A DNA stretch of 14,928 nucleotides from positions 1 through 14,928 of the forward strand of contig JAKAWM010000013.1 in assembly GCA_021827285.1 (NCBI GenBank). The letters are read 5' to 3'. Positions 1-6,682 of this stretch are shown here, one piece after another. The notes beneath the pieces are model-generated. The model saw only the letters and a list, made by a program, of their open reading frames with translations, was not told the origin of the DNA and made no database searches. Each line of letters opens with the position of its first letter. Positions within the stretch are counted from its first letter, which is position 1. The position numbers were made by a program, and so were the translations under genes. The DNA comes from Actinomycetes bacterium. Lineage in GTDB: Bacteria > Actinomycetota > Acidimicrobiia > Acidimicrobiales > Palsa-688.

Positions 1-1022
1 GTGGTGCCGGGCCGGAGGTTGAGGAGGGCGAGAACGGCAGAGGCGAGCGCGGCGGCGTCACCGGGCGGCACGAGCCGGCCGGCCTCGGGGGCCAGGCCAG
101 CCATCACTTCGCGAGGGCCCCCGGCGTCGGTGCTCACCACCGGTACGCCGCAGGCCAGCGCCTCCACCAAGGCGAGGCCGAAGGGTTCGGGCGTGGTGGA
201 CGGGTAGACCAGGCAGTCAAGGTCGGCGATCAGGTCGGCCGCCAGCGGACCGGGTAGGGGGCCCAGCCAGTGCACGCCGAGCGAACGAGCCCGCTCGGCC
301 ATGGACGAGTAGTAGGCCTCTTTGCCGGCCACCGGGCCCCCGGCCACCACCACCTGGGCGGGGCCGAGGTGGGGGACGGCGTCCAGCAGGACATCGACGC
401 CCTTCCAGGTGTCCACCCGTCCGACGTAGCCGGCCACCAGGACGTCGTCAGCCAGACCGTAGCGGGCCCGGGCGCGCCCCGCCCGCCCCGGCCAGAACTC
501 CGAGGGGTCCGCTTCTTCGGTGACCACCTGGACGTTGCCACCGGGCAACTGAGCGGCGACGGCGCCCGAAACAGCCAGCACCTGGGTGGCAAAGTGGCGC
601 GTGAGCAGCCGCTCTACCTGGAGGGCCAGGCGTGACTGGGTGACCACCTCCCGGGCATGCCAGACATGGGGGCGCCGGGCGAGAGCGGCCGCCGCCCACC
701 CGTACCAGCTGTGAAGCGAGTTGGTATGCACCACGGTCGCGCCCAGGCGCCGGGCCAGCAGCCACAGGCGTAACACAGACAGCGGCCAGTTGACCAGGTA
801 GGCGGCCCACTCGGCCGCACCGTGGCTGGTGCTCAGCCGGCGCATGGGGACGACGTGCAGGCACGCCCCGGCGCTCCGAAGCTCATCGGCCATGGGCGAG
901 GGTGCCGGGAGGGCTACGTGGCAGTCCCAGCCGGCGGCCGATAGTTGGCGCACCAGGCGGAGCAATGCCTGGTCCGAACCGCCTCGTTCGGCCACCGGCT
1001 GAACTGAAAGGATGGTCCCCAT
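1..1022 (-). CDS. GT4-family glycosyltransferase, C-terminus cut by window edge
   Basis: This reading frame is open from an ATG at 1022 down to the left edge, giving 340 codons with no stop. The N-terminus (MGTILSVQPVAERGGSDQAL) is the usual GT-B opening strand plus the glycine-rich donor loop. The C-terminal half has GYVGRVDTWKGVDVLLDAV (about residues 197-215) and PEPFGLALVEALACGVPVV (about 277-295), which carries the E-x7-E motif of retaining GT4 enzymes. These act in the cytoplasm with nucleotide sugars; donor and acceptor cannot be read from the sequence. The start is debatable. ATG 1022 fits the family but has no ribosome site at normal distance. An in-frame TTG at 1037 has AGGAG (1052-1048) 10 nt upstream and would add five residues. 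Either choice overlaps the 5' end of the divergent glycosyltransferase. Only the last few tens of residues should be missing. Confidence 0.9.
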   Translation of the reverse strand, partial: MGTILSVQPVAERGGSDQALLRLVRQLSAAGWDCHVALPAPSPMADELRSAGACLHVVPMRRLSTSHGAAEWAAYLVNWPLSVLRLWLLARRLGATVVHTNSLHSWYGWAAAALARRPHVWHAREVVTQSRLALQVERLLTRHFATQVLAVSGAVAAQLPGGNVQVVTEEADPSEFWPGRAGRARARYGLADDVLVAGYVGRVDTWKGVDVLLDAVPHLGPAQVVVAGGPVAGKEAYYSSMAERARSLGVHWLGPLPGPLAADLIADLDCLVYPSTTPEPFGLALVEALACGVPVVSTDAGGPREVMAGLAPEAGRLVPPGDAAALASAVLALLNLRPGT

Positions 1023-2148
1023 GCGGGTCGCGGTCAATGTCGAGCAACTCCTGTCGCCTTCACCGGGAGGTATCGGGAGGTACACGGCGAGGCTTGTCAG
1101 CATCTTGTCCGACCTGGGCGTCGAGGTACAGCCGGTGACGGCGTGGCACCGTCCGGACCGGGTGGCGGCGGTCTGGGCCGAGTCCGGTTTGTCGGGCCAC
1201 GTCCCCGCACCCAAGGTCTTCGCCCTCCCCAAGCCCGTCCTGTACGACGCTTGGCACCTGCTCGCTTGGCCCCCGCTCAGCCGGGACGCGGACATCACCC
1301 ACGCCCCTTCCCTGGCGGTGCCACCGCGGAGCGGCAAAGCACTGGTGGTGAGCGTGCATGACGCGGCTCCGGTGCTGTTCCCCCAGGCGTTCACGGCCAG
1401 GGGGCGGTGGTTCCACGCCATGGGGCTCCGGGCGGCGGCGCGCCGAGCCGATCTGGTCATTACGGGCAGCCAGGCGGCGGCGGCCGAACTGGCGGAGCAC
1501 ACGGCGATCAGCCCGGGGCGCATCCGTGTCGTCGCCTACGGCGTTGACCAGGCCCAGCCTGACCCCGAGGCACTGTCACGCCACGGGCTGGCGGGCGCCC
1601 CTTACGTCCTGTGGGTCGGCAGCCTCGAACCGCGCAAGGGGGTGGGCACGCTCGTTTCGGCCATGGCCCAGCTGGTGAGGGGGAACGCCGCCCTGGGCGG
1701 CGCACGCCTGGTCCTGGCTGGCTACGCCGGCTGGCAGAACGCCTCCCTGCTGGCGGCTGAGGACCTGGTCCAGCTGGGCCCGGCCCTGGTTAGGCTGGGC
1801 CGCCTACCTGCGGGGGAACTGGCAGCCCTCTATGCCGGGGCGACGGTCTTCGCCTTCCCAAGCCGGCACGAGGGTTTTGGCCTGCCCGTACTGGAAGCAA
1901 TGGCTGCCGGTAGCCCCGTGATCGCTTCGGATATCCCCGCGCTGCGTGAGGTGACCGGGGGGGCGGCTCAACTGGTCCCACCCGGTGACGTACAAGCCTG
2001 GGCCAGCGCCCTGGAAGCCTTGCTGTCCGACGGTGCCAGGCGCCAGGACATGGCCGAGGCGGGCCGGCGCCGTGCCGCGGGGTTCTCATGGAACGCCATG
2101 GTCAGCGCCACCTTGGGGGTGTACAGGGAGGCGCTGGGCTCCAACTAG
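1021..2148 (+). CDS. GT4-family glycosyltransferase, mannosyltransferase-B-like
   Basis: The protein has 375 residues, a normal GT4 length. It opens MRVAVNVEQLLSPSPGGIGRYTARL, with the donor-side glycine loop GGIGRYT near residue 18. WVGSLEPRKGV follows near residue 199, and SRHEGFGLPVLEAM holds E284 and E292, the E-x7-E pair. The phrase GSLEPRKG resembles the mtfB/WbdB-like branch of GT4, so mannose or a deoxy-mannose donor is plausible but inferred. I chose ATG 1021 because AAAGGA (1007-1012) is 8 nt upstream; an in-frame ATG at 1012 lies inside that site. The start codon shares CATG with the start of the divergent GT4 gene, so its ribosome site is inside the other coding region. A sugar-nucleotide reductase gene follows 37 bp downstream, suggesting a common glycan pathway. 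Confidence 0.92.
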   Translation: MRVAVNVEQLLSPSPGGIGRYTARLVSILSDLGVEVQPVTAWHRPDRVAAVWAESGLSGHVPAPKVFALPKPVLYDAWHLLAWPPLSRDADITHAPSLAVPPRSGKALVVSVHDAAPVLFPQAFTARGRWFHAMGLRAAARRADLVITGSQAAAAELAEHTAISPGRIRVVAYGVDQAQPDPEALSRHGLAGAPYVLWVGSLEPRKGVGTLVSAMAQLVRGNAALGGARLVLAGYAGWQNASLLAAEDLVQLGPALVRLGRLPAGELAALYAGATVFAFPSRHEGFGLPVLEAMAAGSPVIASDIPALREVTGGAAQLVPPGDVQAWASALEALLSDGARRQDMAEAGRRRAAGFSWNAMVSATLGVYREALGSN

Positions 2149-2171
2149 TGCGCCCGTCCTTTCCCTGCTAT

Positions 2172-2177
2172 TAGGGT
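2172..2177 (+). promoter_or_regulatory. Putative leaderless -10 element, TAGGGT
   Basis: TAGGGT fits the actinobacterial -10 consensus TAnnnT. It ends 8 nt before the GTG at 2186, so transcription would begin at or next to the start codon. No good -35 hexamer is visible, and there is no convincing Shine-Dalgarno for that GTG. The reductase could also be read through from the upstream glycosyltransferase gene. Confidence 0.4.
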
Positions 2178-2185
2178 CTGGCAAC

Positions 2186-3100
2186 GTGCGAGCCCTAGTC
2201 ACTGGCGGTGCCGGTTTCGTCGGCCCCTGGCTAATAAGGCACCTGCAGGACTGCGGCGACGAGGTGATCGAACTGCCCGTTGGGGTCGATGTAAGAGATG
2301 CTCAGGGGCTGGGAGCGGCACTGGCCGATGCCGAACCACAGGCCATCTACCACCTGGCCGCGCTATCCAGCGTGCGCCTGTCGTGGGGTGACCCGCTCGA
2401 GACCTTTGCGGTGAACGCGGTGGGGACGCTCAACTTGTGCCATGCCGCGGCTGCGCTCAGCCGGCCCCCCAGGGTGCTGCTGGTCAGCTCGTCGGAGGTC
2501 TACGGCAAGGTTGCGCCCGAGTCGCTGCCGGTCCGGGAGGACCACCCCTTCTGCCCGGTCGACCCCTACGCGGCCAGCAAGGCGGCGGCCGAACTGGTGG
2601 GCCTGCAGGCGTGGCTAGGCCGAGGCCTGGAGGTGGTCCGGGCCAGGCCGTTCAACCACACCGGGCCCGGCCAGACGGAGACCTTCGTCGTACCGGCCCT
2701 GGCGGCGCAGGTGTTGGCGGCCGCCGCCGGCCACAGCAGCCAGATAGCGGTAGGCAACCTGGAGGTACGCCGTGACCTCACCGACGTGCGCGACGTCGTC
2801 CGCGCCTACCGCCTGCTGGTGCAAAGAGGCGAGCCGGGCGGCGTCTACAACATCTGCCGGGGTGAGCCGGTGCTGATAGCGGACATCCTTCGCCGGCTCA
2901 TGGCCATCGCCGGCGTCAACGTACCGGTTGTGGTGGACCCGGCTCGCTTCCGTCCCGCCGATGTCCCCGAGCAGGCAGGCGACCCCAGCCGGCTGGCCGC
3001 CCTCACGGGTTGGCGCCCAGAGATCGGCTTGGACCAAACGCTGGAGGACGTGTTGGCGGGACTGGCAGGCGGGCGAGGCGGGGTGCTACCGGGCGTCTAG
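2186..3100 (+). CDS. rmd: NAD(P)-dependent SDR, GDP-4-keto-6-deoxy-D-mannose reductase-like
   Basis: The protein is an extended short-chain dehydrogenase of 304 residues, the usual length for RMD. TGGAGFVG (residues 6-13) is the Rossmann nucleotide loop. SSSEVYG lies near residues 102-108 and YAASK (Y128, K132) is the catalytic YxxxK. RPFNHTGPGQ (from about residue 154) is the phrase shared by the RMD and GMD group. RMD reduces GDP-4-keto-6-deoxy-D-mannose to GDP-D-rhamnose in the cytoplasm. The short length and the absence of the GMD-type N-terminus favour the reductase over the dehydratase, but a related epimerase or dehydratase cannot be excluded. The start is GTG 2186 because the Rossmann fold begins there; a longer frame from 1985 would overlap the upstream gene. 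No GDP-mannose dehydratase is in the window. Confidence 0.75.
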   Translation: MRALVTGGAGFVGPWLIRHLQDCGDEVIELPVGVDVRDAQGLGAALADAEPQAIYHLAALSSVRLSWGDPLETFAVNAVGTLNLCHAAAALSRPPRVLLVSSSEVYGKVAPESLPVREDHPFCPVDPYAASKAAAELVGLQAWLGRGLEVVRARPFNHTGPGQTETFVVPALAAQVLAAAAGHSSQIAVGNLEVRRDLTDVRDVVRAYRLLVQRGEPGGVYNICRGEPVLIADILRRLMAIAGVNVPVVVDPARFRPADVPEQAGDPSRLAALTGWRPEIGLDQTLEDVLAGLAGGRGGVLPGV

Positions 3101-3147
3101 CGTGGCTGGTGGCCGGCCCGAGCCGGGCTGAGCGGGAGCCCCTGCGC

Positions 3148-3153
3148 TACGCT
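3148..3153 (+). promoter_or_regulatory. Possible -10 element (TACGCT) for the GT2 operon
   Basis: TACGCT matches TAnnnT and lies in the 204-bp gap before the GT2 gene, about 150 nt upstream of its start. A transcript begun here would carry the whole folded leader at 3181-3261. There is no recognisable -35 hexamer, so this is only a candidate. Confidence 0.2.
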
Positions 3154-3180
3154 CGTGGTCCTTGGTGCTGCCTCCAGGAA

Positions 3181-3261
3181 CATTGGCCGGGCTACCTACG
3201 CCGACCTTAGTAGGCGAAGCCAGAGCTTCTGAAGTAACCGGGCGAAGGCTGCCGGCCGGTG
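3181..3261 (+). promoter_or_regulatory. Candidate structured leader RNA (multi-helix)
   Basis: Three nested or adjacent helices can be drawn by hand. An outer stem pairs 3181-3190 with 3252-3261 (ten pairs, six G-C in the centre and two G-U). It encloses a hairpin CCTAC/GTAGG (3195-3199 with 3210-3214) and a second, GAAGC/GCTTC with a CAGA loop (3216-3229). About 22 nt (3230-3251) remain single-stranded on the 3' side. The element ends 43 nt before the GTG of the GT2 gene. The layout resembles a cis-regulatory RNA, but I recognise no riboswitch class, and GC-rich DNA makes chance stems common. The inner stems contain A-T pairs, which makes them somewhat less trivial. The rest of the 3101-3304 gap shows only a weak GCCCG/CGGGC hairpin near 3117-3129, without a T-tract. 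Confidence 0.3.
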
Positions 3262-3288
3262 CACCAGCGCCGCGGAGAGCCGATGGGG

Positions 3289-3304
3289 CCCGGCGAGGTC
3301 CGGG
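3289..3304 (+). promoter_or_regulatory. Hairpin presenting the ribosome site of the GT2 gene in its loop
   Basis: CCCGG (3289-3293) and CCGGG (3300-3304) form a perfect five-pair stem. The six-nt loop CGAGGT holds the Shine-Dalgarno GAGG (3295-3298). The GTG start at 3305 directly follows the stem. This could affect translation initiation, alone or together with the leader fold at 3181-3261. Confidence 0.35.
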
Positions 3305-6300
3305 GTGAGCTCGGTCCAGACCGAAGGCGCACCGAGCCGTCCGGCCCCGGGGGCGGTCCCTTCTGCACCTGCGGTCGTGGTGGCGGTGGTGACGGCCGAC
3401 CCAGGGCCATGGTTCGATGAGACCCTGGGCTCCCTGGCAGCCCAGGACTACCCGAACCTGTCGGTGCTGGTCGCCGACGTAGGCGCGGCCGAGGGGGCGG
3501 CCCGGTTGGCTGAGCGGGTGGCGGCCGTCCTGCCCGAAGCTCACCTGGCGCGCTTGGGCCCGGGCGTGGGATATGCCGAGGCGGCCGACCGGGCGCTGGA
3601 GATGGTCGAGGGGGCGGCCCATGTCCTGCTCTGCCACGATGACATAGCCCTGGAGCCGAGCACCGTCCGTCTCTTGGTGGAGGAGGCTTATCGCAGCAAC
3701 GCCGGCCTGGTCTGCCCGAAGGTAGTGATGTGGGACGCCCCCGATCGGCTGCTGTCGGTGGGCCTGGGTGCCGACCGCCTCGGAGTGGTGTACCAGCTGG
3801 TCCAGCCAGGCGAGCTTGACCAGGGCCAGCACGACGCGGTCAGGGAGGTCTTTGTGGCTCCCAGCGGCGCTACCCTGGTGCGTACGGACCTGTGGCGGGC
3901 GCTGCACGGCTTCGACGGTGTGGGCACACCCGGGGAGGATCTCGACCTGTGCTGGCGGGCCCAGGTGGCCGGTGCCCGAGTGGTGGCCGCGCCCCAGGCG
4001 CGCGTGCGCCACCTGGAAGCGGGAGCCAAAGGGCTGCGCCGTCCCCCTCGGGTGGCGGCGGGGGCGGCCCGGGCCCGGGATCTGCGCGAACGCCGGGATC
4101 TGAGGGAACGCAAGGCCCGGGAGCAGCACCGCCTGCGCACCCTCTGGACGTGTTATGGCACCCTGGGCTTGGTCCTGGTGGCTCCCGTCGTGGTGGCCTT
4201 CGCCCTGGGGGAGGCGGCGTGGGTGTTGTTGAGGCGGAGCAAGGGTGCCGGTGAAGGCCGGCACGCTAGCAGCGCGTGGAGGTGGCAAACGGCCGCTCTC
4301 CCCTTGAAGGCACTAGCGGGTTCCCTAAGCTCGCCTGGGTTGCTTTGGGCCGCACGCCAGCGCGTGCAGCGGCTTCGCCGGACGAGCGATACGGCGCTTT
4401 GGCGTTCGCAGGGGAGAGGGAGCGCCCGGCTGCGGGCGGTGGTGCTGCTGCGGGTCGAGAAGAACCGCGAACTGGCGCTGCTGGCCCGGGCGCCTGAGGG
4501 GAACGGGACAGTTGGGGAGGATCTGCCCGCCCGCCCCGCACCGGGCAGGTCGAGCGGCCAGACGGTGGGTGGGCCGGTTGACTGGCGGGTGGCTCTCGCG
4601 GTCGGAGCCGCCCTGGCCATGGTGCTTCTGATCGGGTCCCGGGGGTTGGTTTCGGGCGCCCTCCCGCTGGTCGGCCAGATGCCCTCAGCGGTGGGCGGGA
4701 CCGGCTCGTGGTGGCATGCATGGTGGGCCGGTGTGGGCCCCGCCACCTTGGGCACCATGCCCGCCGTCTCTCCCGGGCTGGCGCTCATGGCGTTGTTGGG
4801 GACGCTCCTGGTTGGCTCGGCCGATCTGGCGCTGCATGTGCTCGTCCTCGGGCCGCTGGTGGTAGGGCCGGTCGCGGCCTACCTGATGGCCCGCCGGTTT
4901 GGTTCGCCGAGAGGTGCCTTGGTGGCCGCCGTTATTTACGCCGCCGTGCCCGTCCCGTACAACGCCCTCTCGCAGGGCCATTGGGCGGGACTGATCGCCT
5001 ACGCGGCAGCACCGCTCGTGCTGGGTGAGCTAGCTGTCCTGGGAGGCCAGGCGCCTTTTTCGTTCGTCCACTGGGACACAGCCTGGGGCAGGGTGGCCGT
5101 GCTCGGCATCTCGGTGGCCGTGGGGGCCGCCTTCGCCCCCGCGCTCTTGATCCTCGTCCCCCTAGTCGGCCTGGCATTATGGGCCGGCTCCGGGCTCGGT
5201 ACTGGTGGGTCGAGGTTCCTTTTGGCGTCCTTTATGGCCGTGGTGGTCGCTTGGGTCTTGCTCCTCCCGTGGTCCTTCGACGCCACCGGCTCATGGCACG
5301 CTCTTGTCGGCCCGGTGCTGGCCGGCGCCCAGCCGCTGAGCATTTGGCAGGTCCTGCGCATGCACACCGGCCCCTACGGCGGGGGCGTGCTCGGCTGGGC
5401 GGTACCCGTGGTGGCGGGGGTGGCCCTGGTTCTGGGGCGTTCGTGGCGCTTGGCCTGGGCCACGCGGCTGTGGGTGGTCTCACTTACATGCATGGCGGTG
5501 GCTTGGGCCGGCTCAAGAGGCTGGTTCCCGTCACCGTCCGCCGATGTCGTGCTCGCGCCGGCTGCGGCGGCTCTCGCCCTGGCGGCAGGGATCGGGGGAG
5601 CGTCTGTGGAAGCGGACCTGCGCGGCTACCGTTTCGGTTGGCGCCAGTTGGCTCCCGCCATCGGTGCCTTAGCCGTGCTGGCCAGCGCCTTACCGCTTGT
5701 CTCCTGGTCGAGCGGCGGGCAGTGGGGACTGCCAGCCCAGGGTGCGGAGAGCGCCTTTGCCTTCCCGACCCGGGGAGGCTACTACCGCGCCCTGTGGGTC
5801 GCCCCCCGAGGTTCATTGCCGACGGCTGCCGAAGGCCATGTCGGTAACCTGGCCTTTGCCACCTCCTTTGGCGGGATCCCCTCGGCCGCCCTGCTCTGGA
5901 GGCCAGCCGGCGGCGGGGCCGCCCCGGTGCTGGCCGGCGATCTCGGATGGGCCACCCGAGGAGCGACGACTCAGTTGGGTCGTCTCCTTGCCCCCTTGGC
6001 GGTTCGCTACGTGCTGGTACCAGCAGGTCCCGCCACGAGCCAGTTGGTCGCCGCGCTCTCTGCCCAGACGGACCTGGAGCAGGTCGGGACCAGCTCTGGC
6101 TACTTCGTGTTCCAAAACGTTGACTGGGCGCCCTGGCTATGGTTGCTCCCCGGTCCAACTTCGCCCCACCTGGCCAGCCTGGCCGCTAGCACCCAGAGCT
6201 GGCCAGGTGCCGAGAGGCTCGAGCGCCTAGACCTGAGCGGTGCCGCGCCGGTTGTGGCCGGACCGGCCACCGCGCCGGGTGCTTACGACGTGAGCGGCTC

Positions 6301-6682
6301 CCCCGATGGGGTGATGCGCGCCCGCCTGAGCCTGCCTGCGGGCGGTACCGTCTACCTTGCCAGCCCATTCGGGGGGTGGGAGCTTCAAGCAGACGGCCGC
6401 CCTGTCGCCGCACAGAGGGTCTTTGGGTGGGCCACCCTGTGGCGGCTGCCCGCTGGCCAAGACGTGGTGGTGATCAGTCCCAGCCAGTCGTGGGGTCGCC
6501 ATGTGGCCGACATCGTGATCCTCGCCCTGTGGGTGCTGGGGCTTTGGGTGCTGCTGTACGGGGCAGGGGCGAAGCTGCGCCGCGGCCTCCACCGGGCTGC
6601 CCTGGAGCTGGCAGATACTGGCTCAGCTAACCCTCCGCTGAACGATTGGTCCTCGCCCTGGGACGAGGAGGGTACCTCTTGA
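3305..6682 (+). CDS. GT2 glycosyltransferase fused to a polytopic membrane domain (1125 aa)
   Basis: Residues 20-250 form a GT-A family 2 domain: VVVAVVTADP opens it, HDD (111-113) is the metal/nucleotide site, and GEDLDLCW (210-217) is the ED..W acceptor-side motif common in rhamnosyl- and galactofuranosyl-type enzymes. A charged linker rich in R and E (about 255-280) leads to a hydrophobic segment at 284-304. From about residue 429 there are many hydrophobic segments, then an extracytoplasmic stretch with FAFPTRGGYYRALW near 816-830, and a last membrane span near 1068-1090. Long GT2 proteins of this form beside DUF5719 genes are familiar from actinobacteria; a role in envelope glycan assembly is inferred. 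GTG 3305 has GAGG six nt upstream. The stop overlaps the TTG start of the DUF5719 gene, indicating translational coupling. Donor sugar unknown. Confidence 0.85.
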   Translation: MSSVQTEGAPSRPAPGAVPSAPAVVVAVVTADPGPWFDETLGSLAAQDYPNLSVLVADVGAAEGAARLAERVAAVLPEAHLARLGPGVGYAEAADRALEMVEGAAHVLLCHDDIALEPSTVRLLVEEAYRSNAGLVCPKVVMWDAPDRLLSVGLGADRLGVVYQLVQPGELDQGQHDAVREVFVAPSGATLVRTDLWRALHGFDGVGTPGEDLDLCWRAQVAGARVVAAPQARVRHLEAGAKGLRRPPRVAAGAARARDLRERRDLRERKAREQHRLRTLWTCYGTLGLVLVAPVVVAFALGEAAWVLLRRSKGAGEGRHASSAWRWQTAALPLKALAGSLSSPGLLWAARQRVQRLRRTSDTALWRSQGRGSARLRAVVLLRVEKNRELALLARAPEGNGTVGEDLPARPAPGRSSGQTVGGPVDWRVALAVGAALAMVLLIGSRGLVSGALPLVGQMPSAVGGTGSWWHAWWAGVGPATLGTMPAVSPGLALMALLGTLLVGSADLALHVLVLGPLVVGPVAAYLMARRFGSPRGALVAAVIYAAVPVPYNALSQGHWAGLIAYAAAPLVLGELAVLGGQAPFSFVHWDTAWGRVAVLGISVAVGAAFAPALLILVPLVGLALWAGSGLGTGGSRFLLASFMAVVVAWVLLLPWSFDATGSWHALVGPVLAGAQPLSIWQVLRMHTGPYGGGVLGWAVPVVAGVALVLGRSWRLAWATRLWVVSLTCMAVAWAGSRGWFPSPSADVVLAPAAAALALAAGIGGASVEADLRGYRFGWRQLAPAIGALAVLASALPLVSWSSGGQWGLPAQGAESAFAFPTRGGYYRALWVAPRGSLPTAAEGHVGNLAFATSFGGIPSAALLWRPAGGGAAPVLAGDLGWATRGATTQLGRLLAPLAVRYVLVPAGPATSQLVAALSAQTDLEQVGTSSGYFVFQNVDWAPWLWLLPGPTSPHLASLAASTQSWPGAERLERLDLSGAAPVVAGPATAPGAYDVSGSPDGVMRARLSLPAGGTVYLASPFGGWELQADGRPVAAQRVFGWATLWRLPAGQDVVVISPSQSWGRHVADIVILALWVLGLWVLLYGAGAKLRRGLHRAALELADTGSANPPLNDWSSPWDEEGTS

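Noticed and set aside
1985..2185. Longer version of the reductase gene from an ATG at 1985
   Set aside because: It would overlap the end of the GT4 gene by over 160 bp, and the Rossmann fold begins directly at GTG 2186.
3086..4288. A 400-codon open frame on the minus strand opposite the GT2 domain
   Set aside because: Its composition is His/Gln/Arg/Pro-rich with no motif, as expected for an antisense frame of GC-rich DNA. The plus-strand frame has clear GT2 motifs.
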